From contig JBFMFR010000042.1 of NCBI GenBank assembly GCA_040752025.1, forward strand, positions 1 through 64,000: a DNA stretch of 64,000 bases, given 5' to 3'. Shown here in pieces: positions 43,274-51,856 of this stretch (the stretch's first letter is position 1; each line of letters begins with the position of its first letter). The translations under genes and the position numbers were made by a program. Under the pieces are notes generated by a model that saw only the letters and a list, made by a program, of their open reading frames with translations, searched no databases and was not told the DNA's origin. The DNA comes from JBFMFR01 sp040752025. Lineage in GTDB: Bacteria > Chloroflexota > Anaerolineae > Anaerolineales > UBA4823.

Positions 43274-43934
43274 ATGGAATCAAAGCGTTTTCAAGTTCCA
43301 GCAAGGAAGCTGACATAACATCCAGATCCGAGCTCGCCGCGTACCCGTTCTCATCGATTTCTCCCAGAACCAATTCCAGGCGAGCTTGCAAATCGGTGAT
43401 GACTTTGCGTTGGTCCTGTGGCAATTGCTTTTCGAGAAATTGTAAGTGATCTGGGGTCTTTGTCAGAGCCAGGCGGGCTTTTTCGGGCTCCTGGTTGGCT
43501 AATGCCAGTTGCGCAGAAGCAATGTCAACCTGGACCTGCAAAATTGCCAGGTGTAAATTGGATTGTGCTAACTGGCTTTGCAAATCCTTGTTTTGAGTTT
43601 CAAGAGACGATAGCCGGTCGATTTCCTGGTTGGCAGCTTCGAGATCGGAAGAGGCCTGGTTGGTGAGTTCGTTGATCCTCACTTGTGCGTTCGTGAAATT
43701 CTGGCGCAAGGGCATGTACAGTGTGAATAGAACCAGGATGGCACCCAGGCCAATCAGGATCAAAATCCCCAGCAGACCGCGCAGGAGCCGTTTCCACAGG
43801 CTGAGAGGTCGCTTTTCCGGGCGAGAGGGCTTGGCGGCCTCCGGTGGAGTCCCAGGGCTGGCAGACGGCGCTGGCGAAGCCTGCTCTGGTGGGGTGGTTT
43901 CAGGTGGAATAGAATCTTTTTGGGGCTCAGTCAT
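43272..43934 (-). CDS. Single-span coiled-coil membrane protein
   Basis: A 220-residue protein. Residues 1-50 are Pro/Ala/Ser/Glu-rich and probably disordered. A basic stretch (LSLWKRLLRG) and one membrane helix (about 52-72, GILILIGLGAILVLFTLY) follow, then a coiled coil (about 78-130) and an all-helical C-terminal region. The positive-inside rule puts the N-terminus in the cytoplasm and the coiled coil outside. The C-terminal part (LQARLELVLGEI ... ASSDLDVMSASLLELE) resembles that of the adjacent upstream gene, suggesting they arose by duplication. Function is unknown. Confidence 0.75.
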   Translation of the reverse strand: MTEPQKDSIPPETTPPEQASPAPSASPGTPPEAAKPSRPEKRPLSLWKRLLRGLLGILILIGLGAILVLFTLYMPLRQNFTNAQVRINELTNQASSDLEAANQEIDRLSSLETQNKDLQSQLAQSNLHLAILQVQVDIASAQLALANQEPEKARLALTKTPDHLQFLEKQLPQDQRKVITDLQARLELVLGEIDENGYAASSDLDVMSASLLELENALIP

Positions 43935-43950
43935 GTGCGTCTCCGTTCGG

Positions 43951-44913
43951 CTAAGGCGTAGGTGTGCTGGTAGGCGTTTGCGTTTCAGCAGACAGGGTTG
44001 GAGTTATTGCGCTGGTGACTTCGATCGTCGGGGGTTGAGGCGTGGTAACCTGGGACGTTGGTATGAGAGATGTTTCTCCAGGCAAGCCGCTGCGTATCAA
44101 TTGCCAGGCAACCTCGAGATCTTCGGCAGCCAGAACAGGGGCATCCGGGAGGTTCCCCAGCGCCAGGTCCAGGCGAGTGATGATCTCGGCCAGAGCCTGG
44201 GTTTGATAATCGGGAACTTGTAAGCCAGTGAGCAGATCGCGGGCGGCCTGGATGTCATCAGTGGCCAATCCCAAATTGTTTTCAACCAGGAATAAGCGGC
44301 TGCGCGTGAGTAGTTCCATGGCTTTGACCAACTGCAGTTCGCGCTGAAGTGCGGCCAGTGGCGCTTCTTCGGATTCCAGCCTGTTTTCCAGTTGATTTAC
44401 CTGGAAACTCAACACTGTAGATGTGGCAGCCGCCTCTGACAGATGGGTATCCATCTTTGCAAGGCGCTGGTTCACGCTTTCCAGCATTGTGTTGATCTCA
44501 TCCAACAGCCCAGTCACGGCGGTCTGTGTGCTCTGTAATCCCGAAAATTGGGCTTGTTGTGTGCTTGGGGCGCTCTCCAGGCGGTTGGTCAGTTCTCCGA
44601 TAGCTTGTTTATCCGCATCGCCGCGAATTTCCAGGGCGTTCAGCCGATTGTTCATTTCATTCAACTGCTGGTTGAGTTGCTGGTTGATATCCTCGAGATG
44701 TGTTTGTGTTTCCTTGAGCTGCTGTAAGTCGCCTTGCACGGGTAATACGTATTGGCGATAAAGTGCAGGTACCCCGATAACGATCACAGCCAGCAGCCCG
44801 AGCACCATTGCAATGATAATCAGGCGAAACAAAGCACGCAGAAAGATGGAGAAGGCAAGACGCAATCGCTTGCCAAAGGAGACAGTGTTGTTGGTTGGGC
44901 TTTCCTGACTCAT
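43951..44913 (-). CDS. Single-span coiled-coil membrane protein with Thr/Pro tail
   Basis: A 320-residue protein. A short cytoplasmic N-terminus with basic KRLRLAFSIFLRALFR precedes a membrane helix (about 28-50). Long coiled coil with many Gln, Asn and Leu follows (LEDINQQLNQQLNEMNNRLN), then a helical domain (LLTRSRLFLVENNLGLATDD; IITRLDLALGNLPDAPVLAA) similar to the protein at 43272, and a Thr/Pro/Ser-rich tail of about 40 residues that is likely outside the cell. HemX and other coiled-coil proteins share this general form, but no family is recognised. It is 16 bp from its downstream neighbour and probably co-expressed. Confidence 0.75.
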   Translation of the reverse strand: MSQESPTNNTVSFGKRLRLAFSIFLRALFRLIIIAMVLGLLAVIVIGVPALYRQYVLPVQGDLQQLKETQTHLEDINQQLNQQLNEMNNRLNALEIRGDADKQAIGELTNRLESAPSTQQAQFSGLQSTQTAVTGLLDEINTMLESVNQRLAKMDTHLSEAAATSTVLSFQVNQLENRLESEEAPLAALQRELQLVKAMELLTRSRLFLVENNLGLATDDIQAARDLLTGLQVPDYQTQALAEIITRLDLALGNLPDAPVLAAEDLEVAWQLIRSGLPGETSLIPTSQVTTPQPPTIEVTSAITPTLSAETQTPTSTPTP

Positions 44914-44983
44914 ACCTGGCCTCCTGAATGGGTAAAAATTACGGAGAGTTTCAAGCTTGAATGAAATTCCGCATCGAGCTTAT

Positions 44984-45874
44984 TCAAGGTTGGAGCGTAC
45001 CGAGCAAATCTTTCAGGCCATCCAGGAAACTTTGAAAGCGCTTGGTGCTGTCCTGTACCTGCTGGATCGTAGTAGCCATTTCGTTTACCTGCTGGCTGAG
45101 TTGTTCGGCCTGCGTGGATAGATCGTCCAATTCACTACGTAGCTGTTTATTCTCTTTTTCGATGGTGTTCACTCGGCCGGCCAAGCTATCCAGATTATCC
45201 AGGCGCGAGCGCAAACTGTCTACGTTTTGTTGAGCGCGCGAGATTTGCGTGTCCAGGGTGTTGAGCCGGCTTTTCAAACTGTTGAACTCTTCTGTACTGG
45301 CAAAGCGTAACCCCCCATTGAGCATGAGCAACATGGTCAAAGTGAAGATGACTGCCAGTAAGAAAGAGATGGCGCCGCTGGCGAAGGCGATTCCAAAAAC
45401 CTGGGAGTGGGTGACCGGTTTGGATGATTTCTCCGCAGGTGGGGGGCTTGCTTGTGGGGCTTCGGCCGGCGGCGCGGCCAATACAGGCTCCGGCTGTGCT
45501 TCGGCGAGCAATTCAGCCTGTGGCTCGGCAACAGGAACCTGCTCTTCTGGCAAGGGTTCGTCCACAGGTGTTTCAATAATCAGGCTGGGTTCTTCTGCAG
45601 AAGGTTCCTGCTCACTCTGGAATTCCGCAAGCGATTCTTCTGAAATGACTGTGGTTTGCGCAGGCGCTGTCTCAGAAGATGAGAGGGTCACCCGGGTTGA
45701 TAGGTCTTCTAGCATGTTCGGCCGTATGCCTTGCACACCAAGCAGATCATCCAGGAAATCAAAAGGACGGGCTTTGATAATGCGCTGGGCTGTGGCCCGG
45801 CCAATGCCGGGGAGAGTGGTCAGTTCTTTTACACTGGCTGTGTTTAGATCTATAAGAGGAAGTTGAGTTTCCAT
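44984..45874 (-). CDS. Helix-hairpin-helix protein with membrane span and coiled coil
   Basis: A 296-residue protein with unusual order. Residues 1-65 form a ComEA-like helix-hairpin-helix pair (LIDLNTASVKELTTLPGIGR and FLDDLLGVQGIRPNMLEDLS). An acidic Pro/Glu-rich linker spans about 70-155, a membrane helix lies at about 165-185, and a coiled coil covers about 190-285. ComEA has the reverse order (membrane anchor, then outside HhH); here the HhH would face the cytoplasm and the coiled coil the outside. It could link DNA or a cytoplasmic protein to the envelope. It sits upstream of the two coiled-coil genes on the same strand. Confidence 0.78.
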   Translation of the reverse strand: METQLPLIDLNTASVKELTTLPGIGRATAQRIIKARPFDFLDDLLGVQGIRPNMLEDLSTRVTLSSSETAPAQTTVISEESLAEFQSEQEPSAEEPSLIIETPVDEPLPEEQVPVAEPQAELLAEAQPEPVLAAPPAEAPQASPPPAEKSSKPVTHSQVFGIAFASGAISFLLAVIFTLTMLLMLNGGLRFASTEEFNSLKSRLNTLDTQISRAQQNVDSLRSRLDNLDSLAGRVNTIEKENKQLRSELDDLSTQAEQLSQQVNEMATTIQQVQDSTKRFQSFLDGLKDLLGTLQP

Positions 45875-46041
45875 GCGAGTCTCCTATTCAAGCAAATCAA
45901 GCTGATTCCACGCGATAACCAGTAGAGGCGGGGTAGGAGGTGTAGTATGAAATGTATTCAACCAATGGGCGGCCTTTTGCCCGCCAGAGGGTAATTCCAT
46001 TTTGATATAGCCAGATCATACCATAGAAGTGGCAGATCGCA

Positions 46042-46770
46042 TCATGATGCCAGTATGATCAGGCTTGGTGAGTGGGTAGTGTGAGGCGATCCATCGTAGT
46101 CTCCGTAGCAGATTATGGCAGAGAAGCCGGCTGAATGGATTTCTTGGAGAATTTCCTGAGTAGAGAGCAATACATGTTGTACCTGGGCGCTCAGACGTTG
46201 AACTTGCCCATCTGGGAGTAGATGATCATAATGCCAGTCAACCACAAAGTGCTGGCGAGTGCGCCTCCAGGAGCTGACCACTTGCACAGGTTCGCCAGTG
46301 TTTGGATGGGGAAATACCTCTTCAACTTCGGGATCGGCGTGGGCTGGTAGGCGCCTCAGTAAATCTGGGTTAGGCAGGCTAACCGCAAACAACCCATTGG
46401 AGAGCAGGTGCCGTCGTACGTTCTCCAACGTAGCCTGGCGCAGCGAAGCTGCCAGCGTACTGTAAGTGTTGCACGGAAGCAGGATCAATCCGAAGCGAAT
46501 GGAGAGGTGAAAATTGGCGAAATCGGCCGAGAAAATGTGGATGTTTGCCCGCAGGGCAGCGGGTATTTGTTGATTCAGGAATGCCAGCATCGAAATATCG
46601 CGGTCCAGGCCATAAACTGGTGGGGCAACCTGCGCCAGGGGAAACAGCACGCGGCCAGTGCCGCATCCCAATTCCAGGATTGGACCGGCAGAGTGACCAG
46701 CCAACTTACTCCAGAAGGGAATATCCTCCGAGTGTAATTGATGATGAGCATGGTATAGCGCTGGCAGCAC
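46042..46770 (-). CDS. SAM-dependent methyltransferase
   Basis: A 242-residue class I methyltransferase. PILELGCGTGRVLFPLAQVA is motif I, PVYGLDRDISMLAFLNQQ motif II, and FGLILLPCNTYSTLAAS the motif IV region. It starts at GTG with AAGGA upstream. The C-terminal half is beta-rich, as in the Methyltransf_25-type family. Substrate is unknown. It is divergent from the tRNA-Pro gene and alone on its transcript, as the next minus-strand gene lies 167 bp downstream. Confidence 0.85.
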   Translation of the reverse strand: MLPALYHAHHQLHSEDIPFWSKLAGHSAGPILELGCGTGRVLFPLAQVAPPVYGLDRDISMLAFLNQQIPAALRANIHIFSADFANFHLSIRFGLILLPCNTYSTLAASLRQATLENVRRHLLSNGLFAVSLPNPDLLRRLPAHADPEVEEVFPHPNTGEPVQVVSSWRRTRQHFVVDWHYDHLLPDGQVQRLSAQVQHVLLSTQEILQEIHSAGFSAIICYGDYDGSPHTTHSPSLIILAS

Positions 46771-46823
46771 TTCGCTTTCCTTTCTGGGAAATATCCAATA
46801 GCAAAACTGGCGGCACGATCACC

Positions 46824-46853
46824 TTGACGGTTGAGGCTAGTTCGCATTATACT
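46824..46853 (+). promoter_or_regulatory. Promoter of the tRNA-Pro gene
   Basis: TTGACG (46824-46829), an 18-base spacer and TATACT (46848-46853) lie nine bases before the first base of the tRNA. This is the best-matched promoter in this part of the window. Confidence 0.7.
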
Positions 46854-46862
46854 CACAATGTT

Positions 46863-46936
46863 CGGGGTGTAGCGCAGTTCGGCAGCGCACCGCGTTTGGG
46901 ACGCGGGGGTCGGCGGTTCGAGTCCGCCCGCCCCGA
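46863..46936 (+). tRNA. tRNA-Pro (anticodon TGG)
   Basis: A 74-base cloverleaf. The acceptor stem is 46863-46869 with 46929-46935, including one G-T pair, and the discriminator is A at 46936. The anticodon stem CCGCG/CGCGG encloses loop TTTGGGA, with anticodon TGG at 46897-46899. The T arm is GGCGG-TTCGAGT-CCGCC. CCA is not encoded, so it must be added enzymatically. Confidence 0.97.
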
Positions 46937-47013
46937 CTCGGGCCTATTGTGTAGGATCAGTGTACTACGCAATAGGCTTAATTGCCAAACCTGAATTGGC
47001 TGGGAGGGAACAC

Positions 47014-47325
47014 ATGGCGAAAGCGAAATTCGATGGCGTTGTTGAGGCCGTGCATTACCAACCTGATGGGCAGGTGGCATGGGTACGCGCTTACGTGCGT
47101 CGAGGCGCGACATTTTCGGACCACGTTCTGTTAGATCGCCAGGCGATCATTGAGCTATTGAAGTCTGGCAAACGTTATTTGAGCGGCCAGCGTGTGCCTC
47201 TGAGAGCGAGCACTTTTGAAACTGGAGATGCGCTGCGCGTCTTGCAAAAAAACGACCGTGAAGTCTTGGTCGTTGGTGAAATCGAAACGGACCGGGATCG
47301 CCTGGAAGGCGTTCCAATTATCTAA
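47014..47325 (+). CDS. Conserved hypothetical small protein
   Basis: A 103-residue protein beginning AKAKFDGVVEAVHYQPDGQV. It is mostly alternating strands with a basic middle (RAYVRRGATFSDHVLLDRQ) and an end segment REVLVVGEIETDRDRLEGVP, with no membrane segment. GGAGGG is seven bases before the ATG at 47014; a longer frame upstream runs to the tRNA and is rejected. It lies 77 bp after tRNA-Pro and is followed 22 bp later by a GT2 gene. I do not recognise the family. An OB- or barrel-like small binding domain is conceivable. Confidence 0.75.
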   Translation: MAKAKFDGVVEAVHYQPDGQVAWVRAYVRRGATFSDHVLLDRQAIIELLKSGKRYLSGQRVPLRASTFETGDALRVLQKNDREVLVVGEIETDRDRLEGVPII

Positions 47326-47347
47326 TTTCCTAAACCACAGTCAAAAA

Positions 47348-48082
47348 TTGTCCGCACCATTCTTATCGATCATCATCCCGGCGCATAATGAAGAGCATCG
47401 CCTGCCCTCAACCCTGGAGCAGGCGTTTGCCTTTTTACAAGAGCAAGCGTATGAGACGGAAGTTCTGGTTGTCGAGAACGGCAGCCAGGACCGGACCTTC
47501 GAAGTCGCTCAGGCTTTTGCCAGTCGTTTTCCTCAATTGCGCGTGCTGCGCGAGCCGGGGCGTGGAAAAGGCCTGGCCGTCAGGCGCGGTATGCTGGCGT
47601 CGAGAGGCGAATACCGGTTTATGTGCGACGCCGATTTGTCAATGCCAATTCAAGAAATCCAGCGTTTCTTGCCCCCGCAGTTGACGGATTTCGACGTGGC
47701 AATCGCTTCGCGCGAGGCCCCTGGAGCAGTGCGTTATCATGAGCCTCCTTACCGCCATTGGGGTGGTCGCTTGATCAATCTGGTGATTCGAGTTTTGGCT
47801 TTGCCTGGCTTACACGATACGCAGTGCGGCTTCAAGTGTTTCCATCGTCCAGCAGCGGAAGACCTGTTTGGCTGCCAGACGCTGACCGGCTGGTCGTTCG
47901 ACATCGAGTTGCTGTACGTGGCTGGGATGCGCAAATACCGGATCATCGAAGTTCCAATCCATTGGTACTTCGATCCTGAGAGCAAGCTCAGCGTTGTCAA
48001 AGATGCGCTAAAGATGGTGGCGGATATCCTGGCAATACACCGCAACGCCAGGCGAGGCGTTTATAACCGGCCAGGAGTGTAA
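47348..48082 (+). CDS. GT2 glycosyltransferase, polyprenyl-phosphate glucosyltransferase-like
   Basis: A GT-A transferase of about 244 residues. LSIIIPAHNEEHRLPSTLEQ is the N-terminal strand, VLVVENGSQDRTFEVAQAFA the nucleotide-binding part, YRFMCDADLSMPIQEIQRFL the DxD, and GLHDTQCGFKCFHRPAAEDL the acceptor loop. These match the ALG5-like branch, which makes polyprenyl-phosphate glucose or a similar sugar. The start is uncertain: TTG at 47348 begins at the conserved strand but lacks a clear ribosome site, and the frame is open back to 47216 inside the previous gene. No C-terminal membrane anchor is seen. Confidence 0.85.
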   Translation: MSAPFLSIIIPAHNEEHRLPSTLEQAFAFLQEQAYETEVLVVENGSQDRTFEVAQAFASRFPQLRVLREPGRGKGLAVRRGMLASRGEYRFMCDADLSMPIQEIQRFLPPQLTDFDVAIASREAPGAVRYHEPPYRHWGGRLINLVIRVLALPGLHDTQCGFKCFHRPAAEDLFGCQTLTGWSFDIELLYVAGMRKYRIIEVPIHWYFDPESKLSVVKDALKMVADILAIHRNARRGVYNRPGV

Positions 48083-48117
48083 CAGGGAACGCCTTTCGAG
48101 CGGCTGCGGAGTGAGCA

Positions 48118-48774
48118 TTGAAAAAGTTTGACCGTAGCCTGCTGCCAGATGCACCTGATTTGAGCTTTGAAAGCACTTTATGGCAGGCAGGCACCCAATT
48201 TGTAGCGGGGATCGACGAGGCGGGACGAGGCGCCTGGGCTGGTCCCGTGGCAGCAGCAGCCCTGGTTTTGCCGGCTGACCCGTCTATCGCGATGCAGCTT
48301 TCGGGTGTTCGGGATTCCAAGGAGATGAAGCCCGCAGAACGCGAGTATTGGGCAGGGCAACTGGTCAAGTTGGCGCTGGCTTATGGGGTGGGTTTTGCCT
48401 CGCCAGCGGAGATCGATGAGCTGGGGATTGTGCCGGCCACGCGCCTGGCAAGCCAACGCGCCCTGGCGGGGCTAAACATCCCTGTACAGCACCTCTTATT
48501 GGATTTCTTGCAACTGCCGGACCTGGCTCTGGCGCAAACGCCGTTGGTCAAAGGGGACGCGCGCTCTCTGAGCATTGCCGGAGCCTCTGTCTTGGCGAAG
48601 ACGAGCCGTGATGCGCGAATGTGCGCGCTGGATGTTCAATATCCTGACTATGGTTTTGCCGCCCATAAGGGTTATGGCACGGCGCGGCACCGCGCCGCCT
48701 TGCTGCGCCTGGGGCCATGCCCGGTTCACCGGCGCAGTTTCCGACCGGTCAGCGAGATTGCTCTGCCTTTGTGA
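48118..48774 (+). CDS. rnhB: Ribonuclease HII
   Basis: A 218-residue enzyme. GIDEAGRGAWAGPVAAAALV carries the catalytic Asp-Glu pair, VRDSKEMKPAEREYW the next Asp region, ASVLAKTSRDARM the helix motif, and YDYGFAAHKGYG-like YPDYGFAAHKGYGTARH the C-terminal conserved part. It removes ribonucleotides from RNA-DNA hybrids. It starts at TTG with GGAGTG upstream. It is 16 bp upstream of the S9 peptidase gene and 35 bp after the GT2 gene. Confidence 0.95.
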   Translation: MKKFDRSLLPDAPDLSFESTLWQAGTQFVAGIDEAGRGAWAGPVAAAALVLPADPSIAMQLSGVRDSKEMKPAEREYWAGQLVKLALAYGVGFASPAEIDELGIVPATRLASQRALAGLNIPVQHLLLDFLQLPDLALAQTPLVKGDARSLSIAGASVLAKTSRDARMCALDVQYPDYGFAAHKGYGTARHRAALLRLGPCPVHRRSFRPVSEIALPL

Positions 48775-48789
48775 GCAAGGAGAGTTACG

Positions 48790-50694
48790 ATGGAACCAAA
48801 GAAAACCCGCCGCCAGTTCGGCTTGTGGGACAGCCCGGTAAGCGCGCTCAGCCTGGCGCGCAACTTGAAGTTTGCAGATGTCGCCTGGGATTGGGATGGC
48901 AGCCTGGTCTGGCTAGAGAATCGTTCTGGGATGGGGACGCTGGTCGTGCAGCCTGCCGATGGGCAGGCGCAGCGCGACGTAAACGCTGAACTATCCGTGC
49001 GCGGGCGTGTGGGCTATGGGGGCGGCGATTTTACCGTGGATCACGGCCAGGTTTTCTTTGTGGAGGCGGACTCGGGACGTATTTACCGCCAGTCTTTAGC
49101 CGCAGGAGCGGCGCTGCCAATCACCCCGGCATTCGGACAGGCGGCTGCGCCAAAGGTTTCGCCGGACGGCCGCTGGTTGTTGTTTGTGCATTCATACGAA
49201 GGGCAGGATACGTTAGCGTTAGTCGATGGGCAGGGCCAGTTCTGGCCGCAAAAGCTGGCCTGGGGCGCTGATTTCTACATGCAGCCGGCCTGGCATGCAG
49301 ATAGCCAGCAAATCGCCTGGGTCGAATGGGACCATCCTAACATGCCCTGGGATGGCTCGCGCTTGTGCATGGCGCGTTTGAAGCATCAGCAGGGCAGCCT
49401 GCCGGCTGTTGAAGAGACTTTTGTCATCGCCGGGAATGAAAACACGGCGATCTTTCAGCCCGAGTTCTCCCCAGACGGACGCAGCCTGGTGTACGTTTCG
49501 GATGCCAGCGGCTGGTGGCAGCTTTATGTCTACGAACTTGCCAGTGGCCAACACCGCCAGTTGACCGAGATACCTGCCGAACATGGACTGCCAGCCTGGA
49601 TTCAAGGGCGGCGCACGTATGCTTTTGCCCCGGATGGCAGGGGACTGTATTTTTTGCGCAACCAAGCTGGCTCGATCAGCCTGTGGCATCTGAATCTAGA
49701 GTCACGACGAGAGCAGCAAATCCAGTTACCTGGAGGCTATACCAGCCTGGAGCAAATCTGTGCTGCTTCTCATGGAATTGCTTTGATCGCTTCGGGTGGG
49801 AGCGTCCCAGTGCGGGTTATTACAGTCCCGCTTCTCAAAGAAGGCGAGGACCAGCCAGTACGCATCTGGCAGCGAGCCAGCTCAGAAGAAATCCCTGAGA
49901 GCGCCTATTCGCAACCACAGGCGCTGCGCTGGCAGGGCATGGACGGCGAGACGGTGCACGGGCTTTTATATGCTCCACACTCCGAACGTTACGAAGGAAT
50001 CGGCAAACCGCCTTTGATGGTCATCATTCATGGCGGGCCGACCGACCAGGCGCTGGCTGCGTTTAACTCGCGCACGCAGTTCTTTACCAGCCGCGGTTAT
50101 GCCGTGCTGGAGGTGAATTACCGCGGCAGCTCGGGCTATGGCCGCCCATACCGCGATGCGCTGCGCGGCAAGTGGGGCATCTACGATGTGCAAGATGCGG
50201 TGAGCGGGGCGCGCTGGCTGGTCGAGCAGGGCCTAGTAGATGGCCAACGCCTGGTGATTATGGGAGGCAGCGCGGGTGGCTTCACCGTGCTTCAGGCTTT
50301 GGAAAACTATCCCGGCTTCTTCCGGGCCGGGATTTGCCTGTATGGGATTTCCAACCAGTTCACCCTGGCTGCCGAGACGCATAAATTCGAAGCGCATTAT
50401 TCGGATGTCCTGCTAGGTGAACTGCCCGAAGCTGCGCCGGTGTACCGGGAGCGTTCTCCGATCTTTGCCGTGGACAAAATCCGGGATCCCCTGGCTGTGT
50501 TTCAAGGCGAGGTTGATCCAGTGGTGCCGCGCAAGCAGGCGGATGAACTGGTCGAGGCGCTGCAACGGCATGGAATCCCGCACGTGTACCACGTTTACCC
50601 GGGTGAGGGGCATGGATTTCGGAAAGCCGAGACGATCGAACATCTGTATCAGACGATCGATGGTTTTTTGCGCCAGTTTGTGATTTTTGCTTAG
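48790..50694 (+). CDS. S9 family prolyl oligopeptidase / acylaminoacyl-peptidase
   Basis: A 634-residue protein. Residues 1-about 380 form a beta-propeller (repeats such as KVSPDGRWLLFVHSYEGQ and FSPDGRSLVYVSDASGWWQL). The C-terminal alpha/beta-hydrolase carries LVIMGGSAGGFTVLQALENY (Ser494), FQGEVDPVVPRKQADEL (Asp), and YPGEGHGFRKAETIEHLYQ (His). There is no signal peptide, so it is likely cytoplasmic and cleaves short peptides or acyl-peptides. AGGAG precedes the ATG. Confidence 0.92.
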   Translation: MEPKKTRRQFGLWDSPVSALSLARNLKFADVAWDWDGSLVWLENRSGMGTLVVQPADGQAQRDVNAELSVRGRVGYGGGDFTVDHGQVFFVEADSGRIYRQSLAAGAALPITPAFGQAAAPKVSPDGRWLLFVHSYEGQDTLALVDGQGQFWPQKLAWGADFYMQPAWHADSQQIAWVEWDHPNMPWDGSRLCMARLKHQQGSLPAVEETFVIAGNENTAIFQPEFSPDGRSLVYVSDASGWWQLYVYELASGQHRQLTEIPAEHGLPAWIQGRRTYAFAPDGRGLYFLRNQAGSISLWHLNLESRREQQIQLPGGYTSLEQICAASHGIALIASGGSVPVRVITVPLLKEGEDQPVRIWQRASSEEIPESAYSQPQALRWQGMDGETVHGLLYAPHSERYEGIGKPPLMVIIHGGPTDQALAAFNSRTQFFTSRGYAVLEVNYRGSSGYGRPYRDALRGKWGIYDVQDAVSGARWLVEQGLVDGQRLVIMGGSAGGFTVLQALENYPGFFRAGICLYGISNQFTLAAETHKFEAHYSDVLLGELPEAAPVYRERSPIFAVDKIRDPLAVFQGEVDPVVPRKQADELVEALQRHGIPHVYHVYPGEGHGFRKAETIEHLYQTIDGFLRQFVIFA

Positions 50695-50752
50695 AAGCCA
50701 GGCTTGGTTCTATCGCTTGAAGTGCGTGTTTTGTCTCGGTAAAGTTGAAAGC

Positions 50753-50788
50753 GCAGTGAAGAGATTCGAGATCGAATCTTTTCACTGC
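50753..50788. terminator. Long hairpin between convergent genes
   Basis: A 16-bp stem (50753-50768 with 50773-50788) with one G-T pair encloses the tetraloop AGAT. It lies between the S9 peptidase gene (plus) and corA (minus). It is strong enough to end transcription in both directions even though no long T run follows. Confidence 0.6.
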
Positions 50789-50820
50789 ATGCTGGGTTGA
50801 GGAAAATCAGGCCAGGTTAT

Positions 50821-51750
50821 TTAGAACCAATCCCGCCTCCAAAAAATGAGTGCGGCGCACAGGCTGATCATGAACGAGATGCCCAGGATGAATAAAAATG
50901 CCTGTGGGTGTGCATCCAGGGGCAGGTTGACGTTCATGCCGTAGAAGCTGGCGACCATGGTGGGCAGGCTGATCACGATCGTAATCGAGGCCAGGAATTT
51001 CATGACACCGTTCAAGTTGTTGGAGATGATGGAGGCGAAAGCATCCATCATGCTGCTGAGGATATTGCTGGCGATGTTGGTCATTTCGATGGCCTGCTGG
51101 TTCTCGGTGAGCACATCTTCCAGCAAATCCTCATCCTCTGGGAAAGTTTGGAAGAGCTTGCTGCGCTGCAGCCGCTCCATCATCAACTCGTTGGATTTGA
51201 GCGCGGTGGTGAAGTAAGTCAGGCTTTTCTGATATTTGAGCAGTTCCAGCACTTCTTTGTTGCGGGTGGAAAGCTGGAGCTGATCCTCAAGGGCATCGAC
51301 CACTTTGGTGATCTCGCGCAGGTAGCTGAGGTATTTGTGGGCAGTTGCCAGCAAGATGCGCAGCACAAAACGCTGGTGCTTCGAGGTTGAAAGACTCTTG
51401 GTGTTGCCAGACGCGAAGGCCTGCAAGAGCTCATTATCGCGCTTGCAAATAGTGACAAGCAAATCTTTGGTCAGGATAATTCCGAGTGGAAGGGTAGTGT
51501 AGGGGATATCAGCGGTCTGGCCCTGAAAATAAGGGATGCGCAGCACGATCAGCAGTTCGCCATTTTCTCTTTCGGTGCGAGCGCGTTCATCCAGGTCCAG
51601 AGCGTAGGTCAGGTAGTCGCGGGGGATATCACTTGCTTGCAGTAGATCGATTTCTTCTGGGGTGGGATCAATGGCATTGATCCAGCAGCCCGCTGTGGGT
51701 TCACTCAAACGGAGGAGCCCGTTTTCGTTGTTCTTCAAGATCGTGATCAT
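50821..51750 (-). CDS. corA: CorA-family magnesium/divalent cation transporter
   Basis: A 309-residue protein. A cytoplasmic alpha/beta domain spans about 1-240, with long helices (YLSYLREITKVVDALEDQLQ, NEVLTENQQ-like DVLTENQQAIEMTNIAS). Two C-terminal membrane helices follow, the first ending in the family's YGMNVNLP selectivity motif. AAAGGAG precedes the ATG and a 6-bp GC hairpin sits just upstream of it. A candidate promoter is about 400 bases upstream, so the leader is long. Confidence 0.93.
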   Translation of the reverse strand: MITILKNNENGLLRLSEPTAGCWINAIDPTPEEIDLLQASDIPRDYLTYALDLDERARTERENGELLIVLRIPYFQGQTADIPYTTLPLGIILTKDLLVTICKRDNELLQAFASGNTKSLSTSKHQRFVLRILLATAHKYLSYLREITKVVDALEDQLQLSTRNKEVLELLKYQKSLTYFTTALKSNELMMERLQRSKLFQTFPEDEDLLEDVLTENQQAIEMTNIASNILSSMMDAFASIISNNLNGVMKFLASITIVISLPTMVASFYGMNVNLPLDAHPQAFLFILGISFMISLCAALIFWRRDWF

Positions 51751-51765
51751 AGGTCGCTCCTTTAC

Positions 51766-51781
51766 GCGGGCAACTGCCCGC
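51766..51781 (-). promoter_or_regulatory. GC hairpin next to the corA ribosome site
   Basis: GCGGGC and GCCCGC (51766-51771 and 51776-51781) pair over a four-base loop, directly upstream (on the minus strand) of AAAGGAG. It could influence corA translation or be the last part of a leader regulator. Confidence 0.4.
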
Positions 51782-51793
51782 CTTGAATTTCAG

Positions 51794-51856
51794 TCAGGGT
51801 GGTTTCTTTGAAGTACTCAGAGGGTCTTCATCTCTTGCAGATTTTTCTTCAGTCAT
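51794..51856 (-). CDS. Possible 20-residue leader ORF upstream of corA
   Basis: ATG at 51856 after AAGGAAG encodes 20 acidic and polar residues beginning MTEEKSARDEDPL and stops at TGA. In the -1 frame from about codon 12 the sequence continues as SEYFKETTLTEIQGGQLPA and stops 14 bases before the corA ATG. Either a -1 shift joins them or one of the two is chance. Evidence is weak. Confidence 0.25.
   Translation of the reverse strand: MTEEKSARDEDPLSTSKKPP

Noticed and set aside
45947..45994. A 15-codon ORF with TAGGAGG upstream, beginning MKCIQPMGG
   Set aside because: It is on the plus strand between two minus-strand genes, with no promoter and no gene downstream to lead into. It may be chance.
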